From the NCBI RefSeq assembly GCF_027531815.1, contig NZ_JAPZSK010000006.1, positions 620,001-684,000 of the forward strand: 64,000 nt of DNA. Reading direction: 5' to 3'. The translations under genes and the position numbers were made by a program. The notes under the pieces are model-generated. The model saw only the letters and a list, made by a program, of their open reading frames with translations. It had not been told where the DNA came from and did no database searches. Shown piece by piece: positions 50,145-58,729 of this stretch (positions are counted from its first letter, which is position 1; every line of letters begins with the position of its first letter). This DNA is from Gemmatimonas sp. GTDB lineage: Bacteria > Gemmatimonadota > Gemmatimonadetes > Gemmatimonadales > Gemmatimonadaceae.

Positions 50145-51443
50145 TTACCGGGTGACGCCGCGGAACGTTGGCCGCCACCCGGGGAAGATGTAGCCGAGGT
50201 TGTTGTTCTCGAGCCGACGCTGCACGATTTCCGCGAGTACATCGCGGTAGTCGAGCGTCACCCGGAGGTCGCGCCGATCCTCGAGCTGCGCGGCCTCGAG
50301 CCCCGGCCAGCCGTTGGTGAGCACGCGGCCACCGGCGATGCCCTTGCCCATGGCGAACATCACGGTGCCACGGCCGTGGTCGGTACCCTGGCTGCCGTTC
50401 TCAATGGCGTTGCGCCCGAACTCGGACACCGCGACCAGGGTGACCCGCTGCCCGGTGTTCATGACGTCGGTCCAGAAGGCCGTCATGGCCTGCGCGAAGC
50501 CGGTCATGAGCGTGGCCATCTGCCCCGCGTTGGGATCCTGCGCGGCATGTGTGTCCCAGCCACCAATGTCCACCGACGCCGCTTCGATACCAATGTCGGC
50601 CTTGATGAGCGCCGCCACCGAGCGCAACCCACGGCCGAACGACGTGTTGGGGTATACGGCGCCACCGGCCGGTGCATACGCGTTGATATTGAGGCGCGAG
50701 AGCAGGTCGATGGTCCCCACGGCGTCGAGCGCCGCGGCGCGCAGGGGATTCGCACTTCCCTCGTAGTTCGAACGCAGCATGGCCATGCGCGCCGTGCGCG
50801 TGGTGGCCGAACCGCCAATGCCGTAGTTCGCCGGGTCGGCAATGGGCAGCGTCTGCGGGGCGCCCACCAGCGACTTGGCCAAGCCCGATGAAATACCGAT
50901 ACCACGCAGCACCGGCGAGGGGTGCATGGGCGGAACCGAGGCGAGGTGGCGTCCCAGCCACCCGGTCGTGAGATCGGGGTCGACGGGCTTGCCCACTTCC
51001 ATGAACCGCTGCGCGTCGAAGTGCGAGCGGTTGTTGTTGTTGATGTGCCCGGTCGCGTGCGTGATGAGCAGATCGCCCGCCTGGTACGGCGCGAGCATGG
51101 CGCGCATGGCCGGCGGGAAGGCGAAGCGGTTGTCCAGCGCGATGGCGCGGTTGGCCGCCATGGAATCGGGCGCTGGCGTGCGAATGGTGGGGCGAATGGC
51201 GTAGTACCGCGCCTCGGTGTGCGGAATCACCATGGCGAGACCATCCGTCGCCCCGCGCATGAACACCGACACCATGATGTCGCGCGTCGACGAGAAGTGA
51301 TTCGACAACGTGACGCGCGGCAGCCACTCGGGGAACACCACGGCGGCGGCAGAGAGGGCCGTGGAACTGGCGAGGAACTGGCGGCGCGAGAGGTCGCGAT
51401 ACTCGGAGCAGCCGGTGTGGTGCGAATGATCGTGGTCGCTCAT
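50145..51443 (-). CDS. DUF1501 protein with Tat signal
   Basis: A 432-residue exported protein. The ATG at 51443 has GGAG seven bases upstream. A His-rich start (DHDHSHH) precedes a twin-arginine signal (LSRRQFLASSTALSAAAVVF), so the protein should be exported folded. The body matches DUF1501, related to the alkaline-phosphatase/sulfatase-like fold: DIMVSVFMRGATDGLAMVIP, GHINNNNRSHFDAQRFME and DIGGWDTHAAQDP, then SEFGRNAIENGSQGTDHGRG. Conserved Asp/His residues in WDTHAAQD and DHGRG are likely metal ligands. It follows the DUF1800 gene by 16 bp and almost certainly shares its operon. The biochemical role of this pair is unknown. Confidence 0.92.
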   Translation of the reverse strand: MSDHDHSHHTGCSEYRDLSRRQFLASSTALSAAAVVFPEWLPRVTLSNHFSSTRDIMVSVFMRGATDGLAMVIPHTEARYYAIRPTIRTPAPDSMAANRAIALDNRFAFPPAMRAMLAPYQAGDLLITHATGHINNNNRSHFDAQRFMEVGKPVDPDLTTGWLGRHLASVPPMHPSPVLRGIGISSGLAKSLVGAPQTLPIADPANYGIGGSATTRTARMAMLRSNYEGSANPLRAAALDAVGTIDLLSRLNINAYAPAGGAVYPNTSFGRGLRSVAALIKADIGIEAASVDIGGWDTHAAQDPNAGQMATLMTGFAQAMTAFWTDVMNTGQRVTLVAVSEFGRNAIENGSQGTDHGRGTVMFAMGKGIAGGRVLTNGWPGLEAAQLEDRRDLRVTLDYRDVLAEIVQRRLENNNLGYIFPGWRPTFRGVTR

Positions 51444-51459
51444 CGGGAGGCTCCGGGGT

Positions 51460-52989
51460 TCAAAACCACTGGAAGTCGTGACCGCACATCGCGAGCGACA
51501 GCGCTTCGCGCATGCGCGTCTCGTTGAAAGTGCCGCCGGTGAGGTACGCACGAAGCTGATCGCGGGTGGCCGGTGCCATCTCGCCACCGAACATCTCGGC
51601 GTTCAGACGATCGAGTGCCGCGTCGGGCGTGCCGGTGAGATACGGAGCCACGTTCACGCGCACCGTCGTCGCGGAATTGCTGCTGGCGAGCGAGGTGGCG
51701 TAGGACCAGCGCGGGGTGATGTTGCCCACCCAGTATTCCATGAGATCGGGGAAGCCATCGGGCGTGTCCCACAGGAACAGCGGCTGGCCGAGTGCCGTGA
51801 CGCTGTTCACCGATCCCGAAATGTTCGCCACCACGGCCGACGTGCCACGCAGCGCCGACGCGACCAGGTGAAACGGGCGCTTGAGCTTGAGCGGCGCCTG
51901 CGCAAGCCACCCTTCGTTGAGCGTCGCGCGCACCATGCGCTTGATGTCGCCGCCGGTTGCCCGGTACGCGCCGGCCACAGCGTCGATCTGCTCCGTGGTC
52001 GGCTCCGGCGTGACGAACCACTTGAGCAGCTTCGTGGCGAGGAAGCGACCGGTGCTGGGGTGCTTGAGCAGCACATCGAGCATCAGCTCGCCCTCCTTCA
52101 CGCCCTCCGCGCCGATACTCGGCGACGTGGCGGGAATGGTCGTGCCCAGCACCGTCTTCGCGCCAAAATCATGCCGTGAAGCGTTGAAGGCGAAATCCCC
52201 GGCGCCGGCAATGGTCCACCCCGTGAAAACGCGTGCCAACTCGTCCACATCCTGCTGGGTATAGCCACCATCAACGCCCAGTGTGTGCAGCTCCATGAGC
52301 TCACGCACGTAGTTCTGGTTGGGTGCCCCGGCGCGACTGAGATTCTGGTCGAGGTAGGCCAGCATGGCCGGGCTCTTCGCACTCGCCTTGAGCAGGTCGC
52401 TGAACTTGCCAAGCGCGTGCTTGCGGATGACCTCACGGTCATCGAGCACCTTGAGGTAGCCGACCTTCTCGATATCGATGCTGAAGTGGTCGGTCCAGAA
52501 CTCCACCATGCGCTCGTACAGCTGCCGGCGCGAGAAGGTGGCTCGGTGCAGCGTGGCCGCCTGCAGCTCGGCGCGCAGGGTACCGGCGTTCACGTTCACC
52601 AGGTCGATGCCGTTTCGCGACAGGTTGGGCCAGCGCGCCGCCACCTCGGCGTCGACGGTGGAGTCGTCGATGCGCATCGTGACCTGGTCGTTGAGCCACC
52701 GCTGATAGCCCACGGCGCGCACATCGGCAATGTCTGCGGCGCGCGGTCCGTACGTGGCACGCCGCACGAGCCGCACACGCGCGTCGGCCCAGGGCGACGG
52801 CGGGGCTACGCGCGCCATGGCGGGGTCCCAATGTGCGCTTGCCGACGACGATGGCGATGACGCAGGCGATGACGCCGACGACGAGACGGGCGCGGCCGGT
52901 GGCTGCTCAGCCGGACGACGCTTCATCATGCGCAGGAAGTCGCGTCGCGACTCCGGCTTGGCCAGCTCCTGTGGTCCGACTTGCTGCAT
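51460..52989 (-). CDS. DUF1800 family protein
   Basis: A 509-residue protein. The ATG at 52989 is preceded by a strong GGAGG. The start reads ESRRDFLRMMKRRP: a twin-arginine-like motif, but followed by charged residues and a Ser/Ala/Pro-rich linker (to about residue 52) instead of a hydrophobic core, so Tat export in its own right is doubtful. From residue 68 the DUF1800 domain runs to the end (RLVRRATYGPRAADIADVRA, MVEFWTDHFSIDI, YVRELMELHTLGVDGGYTQ, VARVFTGWT-type segment, GRFLATKLLKWFV). The family nearly always sits beside DUF1501 and has no proven function. It may be carried out with its Tat-exported partner. Confidence 0.9.
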   Translation of the reverse strand: MQQVGPQELAKPESRRDFLRMMKRRPAEQPPAAPVSSSASSPASSPSSSASAHWDPAMARVAPPSPWADARVRLVRRATYGPRAADIADVRAVGYQRWLNDQVTMRIDDSTVDAEVAARWPNLSRNGIDLVNVNAGTLRAELQAATLHRATFSRRQLYERMVEFWTDHFSIDIEKVGYLKVLDDREVIRKHALGKFSDLLKASAKSPAMLAYLDQNLSRAGAPNQNYVRELMELHTLGVDGGYTQQDVDELARVFTGWTIAGAGDFAFNASRHDFGAKTVLGTTIPATSPSIGAEGVKEGELMLDVLLKHPSTGRFLATKLLKWFVTPEPTTEQIDAVAGAYRATGGDIKRMVRATLNEGWLAQAPLKLKRPFHLVASALRGTSAVVANISGSVNSVTALGQPLFLWDTPDGFPDLMEYWVGNITPRWSYATSLASSNSATTVRVNVAPYLTGTPDAALDRLNAEMFGGEMAPATRDQLRAYLTGGTFNETRMREALSLAMCGHDFQWF

Positions 52990-53288
52990 GTCGCCTCCGT
53001 GAACCGTGTCCCGCTGTCGACGTCGCTCCTGGCAAAACGTTAACGCCAGATCAGCCGGGAGTCACGTGATTGGTATCACCGCGGCGGACCGCGCCGTTAC
53101 ATATGCCTTGGTTTCCACGTCACGTGAAGTGGAATGGTACATCGCGCCGAGTGTCCTTTGCCCGGAGGGCCGGGTCCGCCACCCGCGCGGAGGGGACGCG
53201 TCACCGCAGGATCGCGCAACGGCGCCCCACGGCGCGCAACTGTAGACCACTGGTAGTGGGCGCTTTGCCCGGGAGATAGACTTTCCGC
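52990..53288. promoter_or_regulatory. Divergent regulatory region of the type II secretion operon
   Basis: This gap of 299 bases lies between the leftward DUF1800 gene and the rightward secretion operon. It has two identical perfect palindromes, TCACGTGA at 53062-53069 and 53120-53127, 58 bp apart, and an overlapping inverted repeat GTGATTGGTATCAC at 53066-53079. They are candidate operators. No confident -10/-35 pair could be placed. A weak GGGAG lies 12 bases before the gspG start. Confidence 0.55.
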
Positions 53289-53753
53289 ATGAGGCCGACT
53301 TTCCTGACCCATCCCCGCCCCCGTCCTGGCGCCGCTGGCCGGACGGCGTTCACGCTCATCGAGATCCTTGTCGTGATCGCCGTGATCGCCATTCTGGCGT
53401 CGCTGGTGGCACCGAATGTCTTCCAGCATGTGGGAACGGCCCGCACCACGACGGCCCGTTCACAACTCGAGATGCTCGCCACCGCGCTCGATGCTTATCG
53501 CCTCGACATGGGTCGGTACCCGTCCACCGAGCAGGGGCTCGCGGCGCTCGTGACCGCGCCCGCCGGCGACGTGGCGGCAACGTGGCGCGGGCCGTATCTG
53601 CGCCGCGCCGTGCCTGTGGACCCGTGGGGCGCGCCGTACGTGTATCTCGCGCCGGGAACCAGCAACCCCGACGGCTTCGATCTGCAGTCGTACGGCGCCG
53701 ACCGCCGCCCGGGTGGCGACGGTGAGAACGCCGACATCCTCGGCTGGCAGTAG
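53289..53753 (+). CDS. gspG: Type II secretion major pseudopilin GspG
   Basis: A 154-residue pseudopilin, the main subunit of the periplasmic T2SS pseudopilus. The prepilin signature is TAFTLIEILVVIAVIAIL: cleavage by the prepilin peptidase should give N-terminal Phe21 with the essential Glu at mature position 5. Position -1 is Ala instead of the near-universal Gly. The C-terminal domain has the GspG pattern MGRYPSTEQGLAALV, RGPYLRRAVPVDPWGAPYVY and SYGADRRPGGDGENADI; the last segment contains the usual calcium-site Asp residues. It opens the ten-gene operon, 14 bp before gspF. Confidence 0.93.
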   Translation: MRPTFLTHPRPRPGAAGRTAFTLIEILVVIAVIAILASLVAPNVFQHVGTARTTTARSQLEMLATALDAYRLDMGRYPSTEQGLAALVTAPAGDVAATWRGPYLRRAVPVDPWGAPYVYLAPGTSNPDGFDLQSYGADRRPGGDGENADILGWQ

Positions 53754-53767
53754 TCGGGCTCCCGCGC

Positions 53768-54967
53768 ATGCCCGAGTTCTCCTTCGAAGCGGTCGATGCG
53801 CGCGGGACCCGCACCCGCGGGACCGAAAGCGCCGTCGATGCCGACGCGCTCGCCCGGGCACTCGAAGGTCGCGGGCTCTACCTGCTCGACATCACCGAGG
53901 ACGCCGCCGCGCGCCCCGCACTGCTCGCCACGCGGCAACGACGCGACGTGCTGGAGTTCACGCGGGCCATGGCCGCGCTCCTGCCGGCCGGCTTGCCTTT
54001 GGCGCGTGCGCTCGAAAGTGCGACGGACCTCACCGGCGGGCACACCCGCCGCGCATTGTCCGAATGTCGCGCCACCGTCATCCGCGGGGAATCACTCGCC
54101 GAGGCGCTCGCCGCCTTTCCGTCGCTCTTCTCTCCCCTCTATGTCGGCGTTGTTCGCGCCGGCGAGCGACGCGGGGAAGTGGCCGAGGCGTTCGCGCAAC
54201 TGGCCGCCCAATTGGAACGCCGCGAACAGCTGCGCGGGCGGCTCGTGTCTGCCCTGCTCTATCCAGCCCTGCTCGCCGTGGCGGGCGCCTTCGCGATTGG
54301 GGTGCTGCTCGTGGTGGTGCTCCCGCAGTTCACCACGCTGCTGGCCGATGCCGGCGCGGCCCTGCCGCGCAGCACGCAGCTGCTGGTGGCGGTTTCGGCG
54401 CTGGCCGTGCGCGGCTGGCCCGTGCTGTTGACACTCGGCGTGGGGGGAATCGTGACGCTGCTCTGGCTGCAGCGCAGCGAGGCGGGGCGGGGCACGCTGG
54501 CCCGACTGCTGCTGCGCCTTCCCGCCGTGGGCACGTTGCGGCGTCAGGTGCTGGCCGCGCGATTTGCCAGACTGCTGAGTGGCCTGCTTGGTGGCGGGGC
54601 GCCGCTCTATTCGGCAATGGGCGACGTCATCGACTCGCTCGACGATCCCGTAGCGCGCGAGGAGGCCACGGCCATTCGCGCGCGAGTCCGCGAAGGGCTC
54701 ACGCTGCGCGCGGCCATCGAGGCCAGCCCGCTCTTCCCACCGGTGCTGTCGCAACTCGTCGGCGTGGGCGAGGAATCCTCCCGCCTGCGGGAGTTTCTCC
54801 TCAAGGCCGCCGACCTGCTCGACGAACGGGCCGAACGGGCGGCGCAGCGCACGGCCGCACTCATCGAACCCGCGATGATCGTGCTCTTCGGCGGGCTGGT
54901 GGCGCTGATCGCCTTCTCGCTGCTGCAAGCCATCTACAGCATCAACGCCGGGACCTTTGCGCGATGA
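53768..54967 (+). CDS. gspF: Type II secretion inner-membrane protein GspF
   Basis: A 399-residue platform protein of the T2SS inner-membrane complex, thought to link the ATPase to the pseudopilus. It opens with a short beta segment (PEFSFEAVDARGTRTRG), followed by two GspF repeats. The first reads DVLEFTRAMAALLPAGLPLA and ESLAEALAAFPSLFSPLYVG, with a helix LLAVAGAFAIGVLLVVVLP. The second reads ARFARLLSGLLGGGAPLYSA and GVGEESSRLREFLLKAADLL, with a final helix MIVLFGGLVALIAFSLLQAIY. Length and three-helix layout are normal for the family. Its stop overlaps the gspH start in ATGATG. Confidence 0.95.
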   Translation: MPEFSFEAVDARGTRTRGTESAVDADALARALEGRGLYLLDITEDAAARPALLATRQRRDVLEFTRAMAALLPAGLPLARALESATDLTGGHTRRALSECRATVIRGESLAEALAAFPSLFSPLYVGVVRAGERRGEVAEAFAQLAAQLERREQLRGRLVSALLYPALLAVAGAFAIGVLLVVVLPQFTTLLADAGAALPRSTQLLVAVSALAVRGWPVLLTLGVGGIVTLLWLQRSEAGRGTLARLLLRLPAVGTLRRQVLAARFARLLSGLLGGGAPLYSAMGDVIDSLDDPVAREEATAIRARVREGLTLRAAIEASPLFPPVLSQLVGVGEESSRLREFLLKAADLLDERAERAAQRTAALIEPAMIVLFGGLVALIAFSLLQAIYSINAGTFAR

Positions 54968-55443
54968 TGGAGAGGCGCGCCCGCCGCGGGTTCACGTTGC
55001 TCGAGGTGGCCGTGGTGCTCGCCATCACGGTCATCGGTAGCCTCCTCGTACTGCCACGATGGAACCGTCCCGTGGCGGTGGATGTCGCGGGCGCCGACGC
55101 CCTGCTCGATGACGACACGCCGGGGACGCTCCTCGCGCGCGCCCTTGTGACCGCGCGCGGGCACGCCATCGCCTGGCGACAGGTGGTGACGGTGCGGCTT
55201 GATGTGCCCAATCGCACCATGCGGGCCGACACCAGCGGCGCGGCCGGCAGTGGCGTGTGGTATGAAGTACCGCTGCCGCTGGCCGCCGGGGAATCGCTCG
55301 AACCGGGGGATCTGCTCACGAGCGTCACCTTTGATCCCTCCGGCGCGGCGTTCGGTCCGTCGCTGCGCGTTCGGCATGGAGAAGGGTGGGTAGCCGTGGA
55401 CCTCGATGCCCTCAGCGGCGACGTGTCGCGCCGTGCGCGCTGA
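54964..55443 (+). CDS. gspH: Type II secretion minor pseudopilin GspH-like
   Basis: A 159-residue pseudopilin. The start ATG at 54964 overlaps the gspF stop by four bases; a second ATG follows directly. The prepilin site is RRGFTLLEVAVVLAITVIGSLL, with Gly at -1 and Glu at +5. The globular part (LVTARGHAIAWRQVVTVRLD, VWYEVPLPLAAGE, SLRVRHGEGWVAVDLDALSG) has the size and beta character of GspH (FimT-like). It should be a minor subunit near the pseudopilus tip region. Assignment rests on operon position (after F, before I) and signature more than on detailed sequence match. Confidence 0.85.
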   Translation: MMERRARRGFTLLEVAVVLAITVIGSLLVLPRWNRPVAVDVAGADALLDDDTPGTLLARALVTARGHAIAWRQVVTVRLDVPNRTMRADTSGAAGSGVWYEVPLPLAAGESLEPGDLLTSVTFDPSGAAFGPSLRVRHGEGWVAVDLDALSGDVSRRAR

Positions 55444-55882
55444 CCAGCAGCGCCCCGTGCCAGCTGCGACACGCCGGCTGACCCGCCTGCGGCGCGGTCT
55501 GTCGCTGCTGGAAGCGGTGGCCGCCTTGGCCATTGTTGGCGCGACCAGTGCTGGGGTGCTGGCCGCAACGGGGGCGGGGCTTCGTACCGCCACGCGCGCG
55601 CGCCACGTCGTCGAAGCCGACGCGCTGGCGACCGAGGTCTACGCCAGACTGTCGCTCGCCAGCGACGCGGCACTGCGTGCTCTTCCGGACTCACTGGCCG
55701 GCGGACAGTTTCCCGCGCCCTTCACCGACTATGCGTGGCGCGCCACGGTGCGTCCGCACGGGGAATGGGCCGGCCTCATGACGGTGGACATCGAGGTGCA
55801 ATGGCGCGACGGCGCCCATCGCCTATCCAGTGCGCTGTATCGCCGTGCGCCGGCTCCAGCTCCGGCGGAGGAAGGATCGTGA
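55433..55882 (+). CDS. gspI: Type II secretion minor pseudopilin GspI-like
   Basis: A 149-residue pseudopilin taken from the GTG at 55433, which overlaps gspH by 11 bases; a GTG at 55457 is another possible start. The prepilin motif is RRGLSLLEAVAALAIVGATSAG, with Gly at -1 and Glu at +5. The mature domain (LATEVYARLSLASDAALRAL, PDSLAGGQFPAPFTDYAWRA, VQWRDGAHRLSSALYRR) is short, as in GspI. GspI, J and K form the pseudopilus tip complex in other bacteria. Its stop overlaps the next start in GTGA. Confidence 0.82.
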   Translation: MRADQQRPVPAATRRLTRLRRGLSLLEAVAALAIVGATSAGVLAATGAGLRTATRARHVVEADALATEVYARLSLASDAALRALPDSLAGGQFPAPFTDYAWRATVRPHGEWAGLMTVDIEVQWRDGAHRLSSALYRRAPAPAPAEEGS

Positions 55883-56451
55883 CCGGTCGACGCGGGACGA
55901 CCGTCCTCGAGCTGGTGGTGGCACTGGTCATCACCGCCGCCGTAGCCGCCGCAGGCGCGTCGGCGTTTCGACAGGTCGTTGATCGCCGAGTGACCGTCGT
56001 GGCGGCCACGCGCAGCACAGAGCGCGCGGCGGCTCTTCGGGCCACGTTGCGCGAGTGGATCGGTACGGCGTCGCTCGACACCCTGCTTGCGCCAGCGGGC
56101 GAGTTGCACGTCGTCACCAACGCGCGCACGCCTGCCGGTACCCCCGGCGCGCGGGTGCGGCTGTACATCGACCAGGATCCGGAGACGCCCGCGCGCGGAC
56201 TGTGCGCCGCGATCCGCTCGCCCGCGAGCGATTCGCCGATCACGCAGGAACTCGACGGCACGATCACCGCGCTGCTGGTCGAGTATCTCGATCGCGCCAC
56301 CGGACAATGGATGCGCGAACCGGCGCTGCTCGCCGGCCGGCCGCGGGCCGTGCGCCTCACCGTGCCGGGCGACGAGGCGCAGGCACCGCTCTGGCAGCTG
56401 CCGCTCACCCTGGTGGTGGACTCACTGCCGCTGTCGTGGGGGGCGTCGTGA
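55879..56451 (+). CDS. gspJ: Type II secretion minor pseudopilin GspJ-like
   Basis: A 190-residue pseudopilin. The GTG at 55879 overlaps the gspI stop in GTGA and is preceded by GGAGGAAGG, a strong ribosome binding site. The prepilin motif is RRGTTVLELVVALVITAAVAAAG, with Thr at mature position 1 instead of the usual Phe, Met or Leu, and Glu at +5. The mature part is longer than GspI and beta-rich (RLYIDQDPETPARGLCAAI, ITALLVEYLDRATGQWM), in line with GspJ. The unusual +1 residue is worth noting but is compatible with cleavage. It overlaps gspK in GTGA. Confidence 0.82.
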   Translation: MTGRRGTTVLELVVALVITAAVAAAGASAFRQVVDRRVTVVAATRSTERAAALRATLREWIGTASLDTLLAPAGELHVVTNARTPAGTPGARVRLYIDQDPETPARGLCAAIRSPASDSPITQELDGTITALLVEYLDRATGQWMREPALLAGRPRAVRLTVPGDEAQAPLWQLPLTLVVDSLPLSWGAS

Positions 56452-57491
56452 CCCGCTCCCAACCCGCGTGCCGCCCGGCGGGCCCGATGGGCCGGCACTC
56501 GCGTCGCCCGCGGCGTGGCCTCGCGCTGCTGGCGGCGCTCTGGCTGGTGGTCATGATCACCACCGCCGGGTTGCAGTTCGCGGCCATCTCGCGCGAGCGG
56601 CGCCACCTGGCGCTGTCGGCGGTGGATCGCGGACGGGATCAGGCCGCGCTGGAGGGCGCGCTGGCCACCGTGCAGGCGCGTCTCGAGAGCGCCCTGCGAA
56701 CGCCGACCGGGCCGGCCAGCAGACGCAGCGCCGGGCGGCGAATCACCGCCGGCCCCTCACGCGTCGACCCGTGGCGCGCGCTCGACGCGCAGCTCGGCGA
56801 CGGCGTACGCGTGGGCGACGTCCTCGTGGCCGTGCGCAGTACCGATCTGGGAACTGTCCTGAACGTGAATCTCGCCGGCGAGCGTGAGCTGGGGGTGCTG
56901 TTCGGTACGCTGCTGCGCGACGATCTGCTCGCCGACCGTCTCGCCCGACGCATCGCCGACTGGCGCGACGCCGACACGCTGTCGCGGGCCAACGGGGCCG
57001 AAGCCGCCGAGTATCGCCGGGCCCAGCGCAGTGTCGTGCCCACGAATGGTCCGTTCCGTGCCCTCGACGACCTTCGCGACGTCCTTGGCATGACGCCGGA
57101 GATTCTCGCCACCATCCGTCCGTTCCTGACCGTGGACGGGGCCAACGTGCGCGTCAACCTGAACGCTGCACCGGAGCCGATCCTGCGTACATTGCCCGGT
57201 ATGTCACCGCCGGTCCTCGCCACCATACTCGCGCTCCGCAGCGCCGGACGCCGGGTGGAATCCATTCCCGCGCTGGCCGGCGGGACGCGCGGGCCGCAAC
57301 CTGGCAACGACGCGGCGGCGGGGGCGTATCAGGCACTGGTACGTGATCTCACCGAGCGCTCGCTGCTCGACACCCGCGAGGTCGCGCTCGAATTCGCAGT
57401 CGTGGGAGAACCCGGACCGCCGACACCCGGCATGGTGGTGGTGCTGCGCCGCTTCGATGACGGCACGACCGACGTGCGGTGGAGGCGATGA
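56448..57491 (+). CDS. gspK: Type II secretion minor pseudopilin GspK
   Basis: A 347-residue pseudopilin, the largest minor subunit and tip of the pseudopilus. The prepilin-like motif RRGLALLAALWLVVMITTAG lacks Glu at +5, which is characteristic of GspK. The globular domain carries the helix-hairpin-helix-type segments of the family: LARRIADWRDADTLSRANGA, YRRAQRSVVPTNGPFRALDD, LRDVLGMTPEILATIRPFLT and VNLNAAPEPILRTLPGMSPP. Start GTG at 56448 overlaps the gspJ stop, and its own stop overlaps the gspL start in ATGA. The N-terminal 30 residues before the motif are long and basic. Confidence 0.9.
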   Translation: MTRSQPACRPAGPMGRHSRRPRRGLALLAALWLVVMITTAGLQFAAISRERRHLALSAVDRGRDQAALEGALATVQARLESALRTPTGPASRRSAGRRITAGPSRVDPWRALDAQLGDGVRVGDVLVAVRSTDLGTVLNVNLAGERELGVLFGTLLRDDLLADRLARRIADWRDADTLSRANGAEAAEYRRAQRSVVPTNGPFRALDDLRDVLGMTPEILATIRPFLTVDGANVRVNLNAAPEPILRTLPGMSPPVLATILALRSAGRRVESIPALAGGTRGPQPGNDAAAGAYQALVRDLTERSLLDTREVALEFAVVGEPGPPTPGMVVVLRRFDDGTTDVRWRR

Positions 57492-58729
57492 TGCGCCCGG
57501 GCACGCAAGCGACGCTTGGCGTGGCGCTGTCCGCCACCGACATCGTGATCGCCGACGCGCGAGGCACCGAGGTTCTCCGCGCTTCACTGGAGGCCCCGGT
57601 GGGCGATCGCTGGCCGGCGCTGCAGGGGGCGCTGCAGGAGGCGCTGCAGCAGTTCCGCGCGCGTCACGGCGGCGCGTCACTCCTGCTGCGCGTGGCGCTG
57701 CTGCCGCCGCTCGCCGAGGTGCGCATGGTCCCCTTGCCTCCGCTCGATGAAGCGGACGCGCGGCGATTGCTCGGGCGCGCCGCGGGCAGGCACTTTCTGG
57801 AGGCACGCGAGGCGCCGGTGATTGGCGTGGCGCCGGCACGCAGCGGCGGGGCAGCCGCGCAGCCGGGCACGCTGGTCGATCGACTGGCCGCCGCCGTCGC
57901 CACCCCCGTGCTTGCTCGGGTACGACAGGCCGCACTTGCCGCCGGCTGCGCGCTCGAGGTGGTCGTGCCCGCCGTCACCGCGTGGAGCCGCGGCGTGTCA
58001 CCGACGCAGCGTGGACTGTTGGTGTCGTACGCCGGACAGCAGGAACTCATCGAAGTGCACGCCGGTGCGCCATGTGCACTGCGCCGCTTTCGCGAGGCGG
58101 GCGACGAGCCGGCACGCGCGGAGGCCGTGCGCGCCGTGGGTCCGGTGGCAACGGTGAGTGATCCGCTGTTGACCGCAGCGAAGGCGATGGCGGCGGCGAC
58201 CACACGCGGCCCGTGGCCCCTGAGCTTCGACCTGGCGGATCGCGCCGCCAACGCTGCCACGCCGGATACGCCACGGTGGGTGGCGCCGGTCGTCATCATG
58301 GCGGCGCTCGCCGCCGTGGCCGCACTCGGCCTCGAGTGGCGTGCGCGGGGAACGCTCGACCAGCTCCGCGCCGAGCGTGCGGCACTGGAGCCGCAGTTGG
58401 CGCGCACGGCGCCGCAGCGACTGCATCGGGACCGCGTACGCGTGCTGCGCGCGGTCGATGCCACCACGTCGCAGACCGTGTCCAGTCGGCTCGCGGCGGT
58501 GAGCACGGCGCTTCCGGATGCCGCGTACCTCACACGCGTTCGCGTGCGCGGCGACAGCATGACACTCGAAGGACGGGCGGTACGCGCCGGTGCCGTGTGG
58601 GCAGCGCTCTCCGGCGCGTCAGCCGTCGGCACACTCACCGCCACATCGCCGGTGCGTCGCGAAACCGCGGTGGATGGGGTGCCACTCGACCGCTTTGCCT
58701 TCACCCTCTCCGGCGCGGGGAAGCCATGA
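57488..58729 (+). CDS. gspL: Type II secretion assembly-platform protein GspL-like (PilM/PilN-like)
   Basis: A 413-residue single-span inner-membrane protein. The cytoplasmic part (about 1-262) begins TLGVALSATDIVIADARG, the opening of an actin-like PilM/GspL fold. One helix spans about 264-283 (WVAPVVIMAALAAVAALGL). The periplasmic part has a coiled segment (LDQLRAERAALEPQL) and a small ferredoxin-like domain (DAAYLTRVRVRGDSMTLEGR, VWAALSGASAVGTLTATS), as in GspL or PilN. GspL binds the ATPase GspE and partner GspM. Start and stop overlap neighbours in ATGA. Sequence conservation in this family is low; the call leans on layout and operon position. Confidence 0.83.
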   Translation: MMRPGTQATLGVALSATDIVIADARGTEVLRASLEAPVGDRWPALQGALQEALQQFRARHGGASLLLRVALLPPLAEVRMVPLPPLDEADARRLLGRAAGRHFLEAREAPVIGVAPARSGGAAAQPGTLVDRLAAAVATPVLARVRQAALAAGCALEVVVPAVTAWSRGVSPTQRGLLVSYAGQQELIEVHAGAPCALRRFREAGDEPARAEAVRAVGPVATVSDPLLTAAKAMAAATTRGPWPLSFDLADRAANAATPDTPRWVAPVVIMAALAAVAALGLEWRARGTLDQLRAERAALEPQLARTAPQRLHRDRVRVLRAVDATTSQTVSSRLAAVSTALPDAAYLTRVRVRGDSMTLEGRAVRAGAVWAALSGASAVGTLTATSPVRRETAVDGVPLDRFAFTLSGAGKP

